Positions 56,312-64,000 of a stretch of 64,000 nucleotides of DNA are shown one piece after another (the stretch's first letter is position 1; each line of letters starts with the position of its first letter). The notes beneath the pieces were generated by a model, which worked only from the letters and a program-made list of their open reading frames with translations, had not been told where the DNA came from and searched no databases. Both the position numbers and the translations under genes were made by a program. Source of the DNA: Pseudomonas putida. GTDB lineage: Bacteria; Pseudomonadota; Gammaproteobacteria; Pseudomonadales; Pseudomonadaceae. The DNA lies in assembly GCA_041879295.1 (NCBI GenBank), contig CP047152.1:2981501-3045500 (forward strand), in the 5' to 3' direction.

Positions 56312-56641
56312 TTACGCAGCCATGCGCTCGCATTCTTCAGCGCACTTCATGCACGCTTTGGCACACTCTTGGCAGTGATCCACTTGATGTTTCGCGCATT
56401 CCTCTCCGCATGCACGGCAGATCTTGGCGCAAAGGGCACAAAATTCTTTAGCGTAATCACTTTCGCGACTCATCAGTATGGCGGCCAACCTACAAATGTC
56501 CGCGCAGTCGCGGTCAAGCTCGATGCAGCGTGCCATCATTTTTACGTCATCCTCACGCAGGCAAGCAGAGGCGCACGTTTCGCACACAAGGGCACAGTTC
56601 GAACAAGCTTGGATACAGGAAGCGAACATTGAGTTTGTCAT
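56312..56641 (-). CDS. Cys-rich four-helix-bundle copper-binding protein (Csp/DUF326 type)
   Basis: A 109-residue protein with 19 cysteines spaced for a four-helix bundle: C9, C13, C16, C20, C23, C27 on one helix, C39, C46, C50 on the next, C68-C82 and C90-C104 on the last two, mainly CxxC and CxxxC. This is the layout of copper storage proteins that hold many Cu(I) ions. No signal peptide, so it is a cytosolic (Csp3-type) form. GGAGA precedes ATG 56641. A CopR-type palindrome lies 120 bp upstream. Confidence 0.9.
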   Translation of the reverse strand: MTNSMFASCIQACSNCALVCETCASACLREDDVKMMARCIELDRDCADICRLAAILMSRESDYAKEFCALCAKICRACGEECAKHQVDHCQECAKACMKCAEECERMAA

Positions 56642-56763
56642 TGCGTTCTCCAGGGTTCGATAGTTGTATGTCGTCGGTGCCTACTGACCGATACGGCTCA
56701 TCAGCCTGTTAGCAGACACTGAATTACGACACGCTCCTACCGAGCCCGTTTCGAAAAACTTCA

Positions 56764-56777
56764 TTACAATGTTGTAA
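56764..56777. promoter_or_regulatory. CopR-type palindrome TTACAATGTTGTAA
   Basis: A perfect-armed TTACAA/TTGTAA palindrome 120 bp upstream of the copper-storage-like gene. Nothing coding is seen from 56778 to 57114. Confidence 0.7.
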
Positions 56778-57114
56778 GGTAAATCCAACCGCACCGGGGC
56801 TCTGCGGGCGCAGTTGGTGGCGATGTGGCAGTCAGATTGCCTGTACGGCTTCGCTAGTCTGTGCGAGATGATTGAGTGGGAAATGGGGGGCTCCCTGTCG
56901 CCAGGACTGGGAGCATCCATTAGAGAACGGCCGGAGCGAAAGCCGCTGAACCATATGGGCAACTAGCCTTGCGGCCTAACTTTTAGAAAGCAATTGCAGA
57001 GGCCTCCGGTACCGTTGCGTCGACCAGGATGGCCTAGAGCCGACCCTTATGCTTTTGCTGAGGCGCCTTTCAAAGAGCCTAGTCAGAACCGACTAGGCAC
57101 ACACATATCGGATG

Positions 57115-57605
57115 TTAGTGCTCGTGTTGCTTCCCGTCTGCGTGCACATGGTTATTTGCAGAGGATTTGCCTTCCGCATCGGCACGGTCATTGTCAGTGC
57201 TTTCCTCCGCCGTCTGTGGCTGGTCTGACGCATGATGGTCATCGCTTTCTTTACCACCATGATGCCCGGAGCCTGGTTGGCCGGGTGCTCCACCCGAGCT
57301 GCTAGAGCCGTGGTGATCCGAGCCGCCACTGTCGCCCTGATGGTGGTCGCCCGAGGCCATCTCGCCGTGTTGCTCACCATGCCCAGCTGGGGTCTCCAGA
57401 CCACCATGTTGGTTACCACCGCTAGAGGCAACGAGTGCTCATACGCTCCCTCATCTAGCCCAGGAAGCTTTTTGCAGAAAAGCCACCATTGCCCAGTGTA
57501 CGGGTCAGCCATGCTTCTTCCCCACGCAGGCATCCCAGTGGCCTTAATTCCAGGCTTGATGGCCCAAAATGTTTTTGCTGGGTCATCGGAGTTCCGCTTC
57601 AGCAA
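57115..57605 (-). pseudogene. cytochrome c with His-rich tail, N-terminally truncated and frameshifted
   Basis: The first frame reads SDDPAKTFWAIKPGIKATGM then PAWGRSMADPYTGQWWLFCK and KLPGLDEGAYE, the C-terminal half of a class I cytochrome c with the axial Met in TGMPAWG. After a one-base loss near 57437 the tail continues as SGGNQHGGLETPAGHGEQHG and DHHQGDSGGSDHHGSSSSGG to NHVHADGKQHEH. The tail is strikingly His-rich and likely binds metal. The CxxCH half is missing; a stop lies just upstream of the visible frame. Confidence 0.65.
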
Positions 57606-57744
57606 TTAGCATGCCACGCATGCTTGCGTCTGAATCTTACGATTTGTCAGATCACACATGCCCCAACCGCGTGAGCAGGCGAATCGCTAATTGTCCGTGT
57701 TCTGCCTGTTCGCTCCTGCAGTTAAGGCGTCGTTTCCTACCGGC

Positions 57745-57769
57745 AAAAAAAAGGCGCCATCTAGGCGCC
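57745..57769 (-). terminator. rho-independent terminator (minus strand)
   Basis: On the minus strand GGCGCC-TAGAT-GGCGCC followed by eight T. No minus-strand gene now ends here, so it marks the end of a gene lost upstream or isolates the regulator promoter. Confidence 0.75.
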
Positions 57770-57869
57770 GATAGGCCAAAGGAGCATGAAAAGGCCAAAA
57801 AGCAGAGTGTGGGAGCAACTGCTGAGGTAGACGTTAACGCTACAAGCTGTCAGACAGATGATGCGAGCA

Positions 57870-57883
57870 TTACGTTTCTGTAA
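57870..57883. promoter_or_regulatory. CopR-type palindrome TTACGTTTCTGTAA
   Basis: Lies about 60 bp upstream of the truncated response regulator gene, as expected for an autoregulated heavy-metal regulator. Confidence 0.7.
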
Positions 57884-57944
57884 GGTACTGGCTGCACGCC
57901 CTGACAATCGGCACACTGCTCCAAATGCCGGAGGGAATACTTTC

Positions 57945-58398
57945 ATGAAGCTTCTTGTTGCTGAAGACGAGCCGAAAACAGGCACCTACCTACAGCAGGG
58001 GCTTTCAGAGGCAGGCTTCACAGTCGATAGAGTTGAAAACGGGACCGATGCTGCTCAGCACGCGCTTCATACCACATACGACTTGCTCATCTTAGACGTG
58101 ATGATGCCTGGCCTGGATGGGTGGCAGGTTTTACAGAAAGTCCGCGCTGCTGGTAATGAGGTTCCCGTGCTCTTTCTCACCGCCCGAGACGGGGTTCAGG
58201 ATCGAGTAAAGGGATTGGAGTTGGGCGCTGATGATTATCTCATCAAGCCGTTTGCCTTCTCCGAATTGCTAGCCAGGATCCGTACGTTGCTTCGCCGCGG
58301 CAATAATGCTCCCAACCAAACAATACTCAAACTCCTCGACCTTGAGGTCGATCTGCTCAGGCGTCGGGTTACGCGATCGGGGAAACGAATAGACCTAA
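57945..58398 (+). pseudogene. copR: CopR/CusR-like response regulator truncated by an IS5 copy
   Basis: The start at 57945 opens [21 protein letters not shown]8, D51 ([13 protein letters not shown]) and K101 (YLIKPFAF) form a complete receiver. The DNA-binding domain begins [20 protein letters not shown] and is cut after L151 of about 226, where the IS starts, so the winged helix is lost. The frame reads on for 16 codons into the IS. The family controls copper or silver resistance with a CopS-type kinase, which is absent here. Confidence 0.88.
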
Positions 58399-59566
58399 GG
58401 AATCTCCGAACAAGCCTTCAGTTATGCGAGAATCCCCGCAACACCTGATCCGAGCCGCCCATGAGCCAGATGAGCTTTTCCGACTTTGAGTACGCCGGCA
58501 AGCGCAAGCAAACCCGCCGAGAGCGCTTCCTCGCCGAAATGGATCAGGTGGTGCCCTGGGCAGGCCTGCTGGAGCTGATCGAACCGTTCTACCCCAAGGC
58601 CGGCGGCGGTAGAAAACCCTATCCTCTGGAAACCATGCTGCGCATCCATCTGTTGCAGAACTGGTTCTCCCTGAGCGACCCGGCCATGGAAGAAGCGCTC
58701 TACGAAATCACGCCCATGCGCCAGTTCGCACGCCTGACGCTGAGCGCGCCAATCCCCGAAGACACCACGATCATGAACTTCCGGCACTTGCTGGAGAAGC
58801 ATCAGCTCGCACCGGCAATCCTTGCGGTCATCAATGGTTATCTGCAGGAAAAAGGCCTGTCGCTGCGCCAAGGCACCATCGTCGATGCCACCATTATTCA
58901 TGCCCCCAGCTCGACCAAAAATAAAGAAGGCAAGCGTGATCCCGAGATGCACCAGACCAAGAAAGGCGGTCAGTATTTCTTCGGGATGAAGGCGCACATC
59001 GGTGCCGATGTCGAGTCCGGCCTGGTGCATCACGTCCATGGCACCGCTGCCAATGTGGCCGATGTCACGCAGGTGGCTGAACTGCTGCATGGCGAAGAAA
59101 ACGCCGTGTATGCAGATGCCGGTTACACCGGTGTCGAAAGGCGCGAAGAGCATGAAAATCGGGGGGTGATCTGGCAGATTGCAGCGCGTCGCAGCACCTA
59201 TTCCAAGCTGAACCAGCGCAGCGTACTGTACAAAGCCAAGCGCAAGATCGAGTTCTGCAAGGCTCAGACACGGGCCAAGGTCGAGCATCCGTTTCGCGTG
59301 ATCAAGCGGCAGTTTGGTTACGTGAAAGTACGTTTTCGTGGGCTGATGAAAAACACGGCTCAGTTGACCACGCTGTTCGCCCTGGCAAACCTGTGGAGGG
59401 TTCGAAAACAGCTCATGGGTATGGGTGAGGTTCGCGTTTAACACGGAGAACCGGTCGAAAAAGCTCTCCGTACATGATTTTTCGGTCACTTTTCGTCCAA
59501 TAACGCTGTAGGTGCCTGGAAAATTGCAACTTGCCGCGGCTGCACGACAAGTTGATCGGAGCATCC
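58399..59566 (+). mobile_element. IS5-family insertion sequence, copy c
   Basis: A 1168-bp copy almost identical to copy a (two base differences noticed: 58730 region and near 59502). Flanked by CTAA on both sides (58395-58398 and 59567-59570). Because the family targets YTAR, matching flanks do not prove a simple insertion: one side is copR and the other a kfrA-like gene. Confidence 0.93.
58461..59441 (+). CDS. IS5-family transposase (copy c)
   Basis: A 326-residue DDE enzyme, the same as at 35746-36726 apart from QFARLTL (here) versus QFALLTL. All catalytic segments are intact, so this copy is probably active and could have mobilised the other. Confidence 0.95.
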   Translation: MSQMSFSDFEYAGKRKQTRRERFLAEMDQVVPWAGLLELIEPFYPKAGGGRKPYPLETMLRIHLLQNWFSLSDPAMEEALYEITPMRQFARLTLSAPIPEDTTIMNFRHLLEKHQLAPAILAVINGYLQEKGLSLRQGTIVDATIIHAPSSTKNKEGKRDPEMHQTKKGGQYFFGMKAHIGADVESGLVHHVHGTAANVADVTQVAELLHGEENAVYADAGYTGVERREEHENRGVIWQIAARRSTYSKLNQRSVLYKAKRKIEFCKAQTRAKVEHPFRVIKRQFGYVKVRFRGLMKNTAQLTTLFALANLWRVRKQLMGMGEVRV

Positions 59567-59570
59567 CTAA

Positions 59571-60118
59571 AGGACCGCGATGGACAGATTCGCTCGCTGG
59601 AGGAAAAACATCAGCACGCCCGTGATGCCCTGGAGCACTATCGCCAGGCTGCCAAGGAGCAGCGTGAGCAGGAGCAGCGCCGGCACGAGTCTCAGGTGCA
59701 ACAGCTGCAACTGGAGCTGCGGCAGTTACAGCAGACCCTGATCGTCAAACAGGATGAGCTGACCCAGCTCAACCGCGACAATGCACGGCTGCTCGCCGAG
59801 GCGCGGCAGTTACAGAAGGATCAACATGCGCAGCAGCAGCTTCTCACCCAGAAGGCTCAGGCCTTAGAGGTCGCTCAGCGCTCGCTGACCGGAATGGAGC
59901 GTACGAATGATGCCTTGGAACAACGCAGTAACACTTTGCAGGCCGAAGTAGCCCGGCTTGGTGAAAGGGCCGAGGTTCAGGCACAAAAAGCGCAGACCTT
60001 ACAGGAGCGTTTGTCCGAAGCTCTCTTGCAACTGAAGCTGATTGAGCATTCACCGCTTGCCAACGGCGGTGCGGATAGCCATGAACCGTTACCGGGGCCA
60101 GAAGCAGACACGCCTTAA
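59571..60118 (+). pseudogene. KfrA-like plasmid coiled-coil protein, N-terminally truncated
   Basis: From the IS end the frame reads KDRDGQIRSLEEKHQHARDA then LEHYRQAAKEQREQEQRRHE and a long Gln/Glu/Leu coiled coil to LPGPEADTP. This matches the C-terminal coiled coil of KfrA-type DNA-binding proteins of plasmids and integrative elements. The N-terminal DNA-binding domain is missing, cut at the IS. It indicates that this side of the junction was plasmid-type backbone or accessory DNA. Confidence 0.7.
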
Positions 60119-60219
60119 CTTGTGCGGGCGTCAACTGAGCAACGCCGCCGACGGACTGGATTTGTCAGGGTCGCATCGTCGTGAATGAGATGCTACGAAC
60201 CGGTCTTTGGCCGGCATAC

Positions 60220-60522
60220 TCAACCTTCGGCCCAAAAATCATCCTTGCGCACCAAACCGAACTCATCCTGATTGGTGTCAAGATCATCATCAAACATGGT
60301 GTTAACCATTCGCTCCCGACGTAGCATGGCCAGCGTTCGGAAAAAGCAGGGCTCGCAGAGGTGAACCTCATAACGCTCACCATCATGCTTGGAACCATAG
60401 CCCCAACACGCTTGAAGAACGCCAAACTGCTGGCCATAGCCCTCAATACTTGTGCTTTGGCAACAAGCGTCACAGGTAACGTCTGAAGTCGTTTCCGTTG
60501 GCTGCATTGCAACGTGCCGCAT
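60220..60522 (-). CDS. hypothetical zinc-ribbon-like protein
   Basis: A 100-residue protein from ATG 60522 with GGAGGTGAGGATC upstream. Two CxxC pairs: VTCDACCQ near residue 16 and HLCEPCFF near 58, suggesting a metal-binding ribbon. The C-terminus is acidic (MFDDDLDTNQDEF). Family not recognised. It lies between the kfrA-like fragment and an IS66 fragment. Confidence 0.65.
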   Translation of the reverse strand: MRHVAMQPTETTSDVTCDACCQSTSIEGYGQQFGVLQACWGYGSKHDGERYEVHLCEPCFFRTLAMLRRERMVNTMFDDDLDTNQDEFGLVRKDDFWAEG

Positions 60523-60867
60523 GATCCTCACCTCCGAGGAGAGAAAGTTTACAGCTGCCATCGAGCCCACATTCGAGACCGAAAATGGAAGATGTCGCGA
60601 AGGCCGCCTCGAACCATCACTGGGGAGAAGGATATCTTGAGATTAATTGGGGGTGGGCGAACATGCGCAAGCATGTGAGAGCAACACAAAGCCTAGAAAT
60701 CAAACATTTATGGTTTGAATGTCTTAATTTCTCCGTTATCTCGTCATGCTTCCATAAAAATCCCCATCATGGAAAAGGCCTGATAAATCAATCAGGTAGG
60801 AGAGATGTGAGTGAATTTTCCCCTTATCTCGGCATGGCCCCGTGCCTGGCTGATCCGTCGTTTCATC
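60523..60867. other. intergenic DNA without a gene
   Basis: No supportable CDS. Two loosely similar 26-bp segments (around 60723 and 60811, sharing TTATCTCG-x-CATG) are the only structure noticed. Confidence 0.5.
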
Positions 60868-61477
60868 GAGTGCGATCCATGAACCCCACCTTCTAAAAGA
60901 TAGGGCCTCAGCTTACCGTGGTATCTCTGGCGAGCAGTTCCATGGCAGCAATGCTTCGTAGTCTGAGACCGACGACGCATACGGCAGGCGCTCAAGTACG
61001 TGGCGTAGCCACGTATAGGGCTCCTGGCCGTTGACCTTGGCGGTCTCGACCAAGCTGTATAATACGCTTTGCGGCGTCACCTGGGCGTACGTCTTGTCCA
61101 GCCAGCTTTTCAGCTGACCGAGGATCGGTAAGCTTCTTTCCTGGCGACCGATGAACCGCAGTTCGTCGCTGACCTCCTTGAGGTCGCGCTCGATGTCATA
61201 CAGCTTATTGATCATCGTCAGCGCCACATCGGCTCGTCCGGTCTTACCCTTGGGCTGCACCTTTTGTGCTTCGACGAACTTGCGGCGCGCGTGAACCATG
61301 CATGCCAGTCGCTCGATACCGGGCTGCAACGCCAAAGCGTTGTAACCCGCATAATCGTCGGTCATCACATAGCCGCGATAGCCTTGCAGCAGACGCAATG
61401 GTACTTCCTGCGCACGGCTGGTGGTGTAGTCGAACAGCACAACTTGTCGATCAGGCGGGCCACTGGCTTGCACCCAC
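60868..61477 (-). mobile_element. truncated, internally deleted IS66 fragment
   Basis: The left end repeats the IS66 end at 32055 (GAGTGCGATCCATGAACCCC). The tnpC coding part matches 32100-32830 except for an in-frame 177-bp deletion at 61060 (bases equivalent to 32248-32424) and a few point changes. It stops inside tnpC near 61477 and is joined to a tnsA fragment. Confidence 0.88.
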
Positions 61478-61700
61478 TTCCATGCATGCGCTCGATTTTG
61501 ACGCCTTGGATCTTCCAGGAGCGACCTGTGGAGGGCACGTCCTGTACGCGTAACCAAGGCATGTAGCCGACTCCGGCGCCTGCTCCAAATCCATTTGCGA
61601 TGTGCCGTTCAATGTCCTGCTTCGATGAAAACCTACGACCGCGCAACCCCACCTCCTCAGCCCAACCGGACCGCTTCACCTCACTCGCAAAAATAGTCAT
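61478..61700 (-). pseudogene. tnsA: Tn7-like transposase TnsA, N-terminal fragment
   Basis: From ATG 61700: MTIFASEVKRSGWAEEVGLR then [20 protein letters not shown] and [30 protein letters not shown]. The G-x-G-x4-Y-x-PWL-x-V-x-DVPS-x-GR pattern is the TnsA N-terminal endonuclease signature (IPWLTVQEVPSSGRSHRI in Tn7). It is cut after 75 residues by the IS66 fragment, before the catalytic residues are complete. Confidence 0.85.
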
Positions 61701-61804
61701 AGGAAAAAACCGACCTACTAAGCGGCCCGTCGATGGAATTCCAACACTACTCCCGCTGACAAGTGAAGCGGCTGATCCGGACAAACGGCTTGGCCCATAA
61801 ACGG

Positions 61805-61829
61805 AAAACCCCCGTAAATACGGGGGTTT
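61805..61829. terminator. rho-independent terminator near a transposon end
   Basis: AAACCCCCGTA-AA-TACGGGGGTTT is a strong symmetric hairpin with flanking A and T runs, between tnsA and the terminal repeats. It can block transcription in both directions. Confidence 0.85.
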
Positions 61830-61835
61830 GCGCGT

Positions 61836-61893
61836 CGTGTCAAACTATAATTGCTTGTGTCAAACTTTAACCTTTTGTGTCAATCTATAATCC
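61836..61893. repeat. three spaced repeats, putative TnsB sites at the tns-side end of a Tn7-like element
   Basis: GTGTCAAACTATAA, GTGTCAAACTTTAA and GTGTCAATCTATAA start about 20-21 bp apart, just upstream of tnsA. Tn7-type right ends carry closely spaced TnsB binding sites next to tnsA. The exact terminus is not defined, but probably lies between 61885 and 61900. Confidence 0.65.
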
Positions 61894-61941
61894 GTGCAAC
61901 CACCTCATGAGGAGCTCAAAGTCAAATACCAGACGGGATGG

Positions 61942-62619
61942 ATGGTTTCCGTGACCAAGAAACCCGTAGCAACTGAGATGCTCCGTGAGGCATTTCGCAC
62001 CGTGATGATGACCGGTGACCGTGAACCTGCAGGGCTCTACGACATAGAAGACCTGCTCTGGTTTAGGTCGGTGGTCCGGGGCCTGCCCTTCCCGCCTCAA
62101 GAACTGTTCGGCTCTGCTCTGGAGCCAGGGAAATGGCCGCCTTTTCTGAACGGAAGCCTGGCCATCAATGGCGCGACCGCGGATCGACTGGAATCCTTGC
62201 TGGAGCGCAGCATGGAGCGAAAGGGTTTGGTGCTTTTTCCGGAAAGCGAGGATGCGCTCTGTGATTCGCTGAACCTGCTCGGTGGGGGTGGTGATGAACG
62301 CTGCTGTGCTGAGCTGGTCGGTGGACCGTATCACGGATCGTTTCGCGTCTTCGCCCTGGACGATGATGTCTGGCTGAACCTCTTGGCCATACCCCGGGGA
62401 TCGCCGGTAGACACGCCAGGCCTGGCTGAGTGCCTGCATCAGACGCTCGGCGAAATCGATGTTGGAGCCCCGGGCCTGGCCGCCATCAATTTCTGGTTAG
62501 AGAACCTCATCCAGGGGCACTCATGGAACCAGAGCCTGCTCCTTCTGGGTATGGTTGAGAGCATGCTGGCGACTATCGCCGCATGGCGCGAAGCTGATCG
62601 GCCGGCGGATCACAGGTAG
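61942..62619 (+). CDS. hypothetical protein
   Basis: About 225 residues from ATG 61942 (a GTG at 61894 would extend it into the terminal repeats). Text such as AGLYDIEDLLWFRSVVRGLP, ERCCAELVGGPYHGSFRVFA and FWLENLIQGHSWNQSLLLLG; no membrane segment. Family not recognised. It starts just outside the Tn7-like end, so it belongs to the DNA that element entered. Confidence 0.65.
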   Translation: MVSVTKKPVATEMLREAFRTVMMTGDREPAGLYDIEDLLWFRSVVRGLPFPPQELFGSALEPGKWPPFLNGSLAINGATADRLESLLERSMERKGLVLFPESEDALCDSLNLLGGGGDERCCAELVGGPYHGSFRVFALDDDVWLNLLAIPRGSPVDTPGLAECLHQTLGEIDVGAPGLAAINFWLENLIQGHSWNQSLLLLGMVESMLATIAAWREADRPADHR

Positions 62620-62700
62620 CTCAAAGATCGAGGTCGACTTACTGGGTGAGCGCGATCGGGAAGGTATACTCCCACGTCTCAGCACGTCGAGGTCGACCAG

Positions 62701-62853
62701 GTGTACCTACGCCAACTGTTCTTGAAATTCACTCTGTTCTTCAGCCTCATCATGCTAGGGCATCTGCTCATCCCAAAGGAGGTGGCAGAAACCCTGGTAG
62801 ATGGTGCCTGGCGTTACATCCTGTGTTTTGCCGGGGGAGCATGCGGACTCTGA
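62701..62853 (+). CDS. small membrane protein (50 residues)
   Basis: GTG 62701 begins VYLRQLFLKFTLFFSLIMLG then HLLIPKEVAETLVDGAWRYI and ends AGGACGL. It has one strong hydrophobic helix and possibly a second. The binding site is weak. Its position 57 bp before a DUF805-type gene suggests co-transcription. Confidence 0.4.
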   Translation: MYLRQLFLKFTLFFSLIMLGHLLIPKEVAETLVDGAWRYILCFAGGACGL

Positions 62854-62910
62854 GATAGGATGAGTGTCCGAGCTGCAGAGCAGCGGCTCGACATGTCCAA
62901 AGGAGCCCGC

Positions 62911-63264
62911 GTGAATCTTCTCTCCCACTACTGCCGGCATTTCACCGGCGCCTTCAAGTTCAGGAACCGACAGGGTCGGACTTTCTTCTGGCTCTGCCTG
63001 CTTGCCGACGTATTCCTGGTATCAGTTTTGGTCGCTTTGAGCCCCTTCGGGTTGCTCGGCAGACTTCTGATCCTCCTCGCGCTTCTGGTCATCGCCGGCA
63101 ATGCCATTCAGCGTCTGAAAGACGCCGGCGTCTCCCCTTGGATGCTTCTGCTGTGGTTCATCCCCTTCGTTGGCCTGGTAATCCTGGCCATCCTGCTCCT
63201 GCTCCCCGGCCGTAAGCCGGTCGACCTGCCAGTCGCACCGCCCTCCTCGCCAAGTGAGCGCTAA
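62911..63264 (+). CDS. DUF805-like inner-membrane protein
   Basis: About 117 residues from GTG 62911 (AAAGGAG seven bases upstream); an ATG at 62893 is possible. FKFRNRQGRTFFWLCLLADV, RLKDAGVSPWMLLLWFIPFV and GLVILAILLLLPGRK match the DUF805 layout (basic-aromatic start, R-x-x-D-x-G loop, terminal helix and G). Function unknown. Confidence 0.75.
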   Translation: MNLLSHYCRHFTGAFKFRNRQGRTFFWLCLLADVFLVSVLVALSPFGLLGRLLILLALLVIAGNAIQRLKDAGVSPWMLLLWFIPFVGLVILAILLLLPGRKPVDLPVAPPSSPSER

Positions 63265-63343
63265 GCTGGCCGCATTGAGGCCAACTTATAACAACATAGC
63301 CGTCGGCGCTCCCTTTTCCTTCCGCGCCGGCGCACCTCTGCAA

Positions 63344-63381
63344 GGGGGGCTCGCAGAATTCGGAAAAAATCGTACGCTAAG
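63344..63381. repeat. 38-bp terminal inverted repeat of a Tn3-family transposon
   Basis: It begins GGGGGGCTCGCAGAATTCGG and ends CGTACGCTAAG, the classic Tn3/Tn501-like 38-bp end. The tnpA stop (TAG, minus strand 63377-63379) lies inside it, as is usual. Confidence 0.88.
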
Positions 63382-64000
63382 GTTTTCCGGGCATCCGTAG
63401 GGGCCGAAACTTCCCGTCTTCCAGTCTGCGGCTCTGCCGCCAGACGTAATCGCCGGTGAGGTTGATGTGCTCCCAGCCCAGCGGCGACAGGAATTGCAGC
63501 AGCTCGCCGTCCACCGGCTTGCCGGCCTCGACCAACCCCTGGGTGGCGCGCTCCAGGTACACCGTGTTCCACAGCACGATAGCCGCCGTCACCAGGTTGA
63601 GGCCGCTGGCCCGGTAGCGCTGCTGCTCGAAGCTCCGATCCCTGATTTCCCCAAGGCGGTTGAAGAACACCGCCCTGGCCAGCGAGTTGCGCGCCTCACC
63701 TTTGTTCAGGCCGGCATGCACGCGGCGGCGCAGCTCAACACTTTGCAGCCAGTCTAGGATGAACAGCGTGCGTTCGATCCGGCCCAGCTCGCGCAGGGCC
63801 ACGGCCAGGCCGTTCTGGCGCGGATAGCTGCCGAGCTTGCGCAGCATCAGCGAGGCAGTGACGGTGCCCTGTTTGATCGAGCTGGCCAGGCGCAGGATGT
63901 CGTCCCAATGGGCGCGGACGTGCTTGATGTTCAGGGTGCCGCCGATCAGCGGCCGCAGCGTCGGGTAGGTCTGCACGCCCTGCGGCACGTACAGCTTGGT
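63377..64000 (-). CDS. tnpA: Tn3-family transposase TnpA, C-terminal part (runs off the window)
   Basis: The visible 208 residues ([20 protein letters not shown] onward) are the C-terminal part of a Tn3-family transposase: [60 protein letters not shown] (including the conserved Glu of the DDE set), [20 protein letters not shown] and [20 protein letters not shown]. It ends inside the 38-bp terminal repeat. The rest lies to the right of the window. Confidence 0.95.
   Translation of the reverse strand, partial: TKLYVPQGVQTYPTLRPLIGGTLNIKHVRAHWDDILRLASSIKQGTVTASLMLRKLGSYPRQNGLAVALRELGRIERTLFILDWLQSVELRRRVHAGLNKGEARNSLARAVFFNRLGEIRDRSFEQQRYRASGLNLVTAAIVLWNTVYLERATQGLVEAGKPVDGELLQFLSPLGWEHINLTGDYVWRQSRRLEDGKFRPLRMPGKP

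Noticed and set aside
58422..59564. A 380-residue minus-strand open frame across IS5 copy c
   Set aside because: It is the same antisense shadow of the IS5 transposase as at copy a.
58395..59570. A genuine copR-kfrA fusion gene before IS insertion
   Set aside because: The frames match only by chance at one in three, and YTAR target choice explains matching flanks; the two halves belong to unrelated families.
60720..60840. Two loosely similar 26-bp segments that could be binding sites
   Set aside because: Only about two-thirds identical, in AT-rich DNA, and unlike the repeats at the Tn7-like end.

Overview
The window is high-GC DNA that looks like a Pseudomonas putida-group chromosome for its left third, followed by a mosaic of plasmid- and transposon-derived DNA. 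The host inference rests on REP-type palindromes, the lexA2-imuA-imuB-dnaE2 cassette with the LexA2-type operator known from P. putida, and a gene order (exopolysaccharide export, XRE-cupin, atoE/atoA/atoD, LysR, aldo-keto reductase, dnaE2 cassette, HAD, Rhs locus) that I recall from the PP_31xx region of strain KT2440. No database search was possible.

Layout. 1-8.5 kb: exopolysaccharide locus with a secreted glycosidase-like protein and a GalE-like epimerase on the plus strand, then a minus-strand operon for a Wza-like export protein, an outer-membrane barrel, a Wzz-like co-polymerase and a BY-kinase-like ATPase; a 58-residue protein with a signal peptide and a CTERM-like tail lies at the operon head. 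8.6-14.1 kb: short-chain fatty acid/ketoacid use (atoD-atoA-atoE plus XRE-cupin regulator) facing a LysR gene and an aldo-keto reductase. 14.4-20.9 kb: mutasome operon lexA2-imuA-imuB-dnaE2 and a HAD phosphatase. 20.9-35.6 kb: an AT-rich Rhs graveyard on the minus strand, with at least seven decayed rhs 3' fragments, toxin tips and about twelve immunity-type genes (Imm26, Imm10-like, DUF4303-like, two NTF2-fold, Imm22, DUF1629-like, SUFU-like and unknowns), one fragment interrupted by an IS66-family element with a perfect 8-bp target duplication. No full-length rhs gene remains.

35.7-48.3 kb: an IS5-family copy joins the Rhs DNA to a plasmid-type rulAB operon. rulB is split between its Asn-Asn-Asp and Gly-Cys codons by a roughly 10.6-kb element carrying three tyrosine recombinases and a small fourth gene (a GInt-type ginABCD module) with cargo SulP transporter, universal stress protein, DksA-like zinc finger and SdiA-regulated protein. 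The fourth gene is itself broken by another IS5-family copy. The partner rulA-like gene has a LexA box but lacks the catalytic Ser/Lys. 48.3-58.4 kb: an ATP-grasp-like pseudogene, a flgB fragment, two SDR enzymes, a GH15 glucoamylase-like enzyme, a VKOR/SPW membrane protein, a Cys-rich copper-storage-like protein, a His-tailed cytochrome c pseudogene and a truncated copR-like regulator; four matching palindromes (TTAC-N6-GTAA) link parts of this block to copper-type two-component control.

58.4-64 kb: a second copy of the first IS5 element joins the truncated copR to a kfrA-like plasmid coiled-coil fragment. Then come a CxxC protein, an internally deleted IS66 fragment fused to a truncated Tn7-like tnsA, that transposon's putative end with spaced repeats, two small membrane proteins, and the 38-bp end and tnpA of a Tn3-family transposon running off the window. 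Overall the right half records nested insertion and IS-mediated recombination; several systems (rulAB, copR, ginD, tnsA, rhs) are broken at junctions that can be read to the base.
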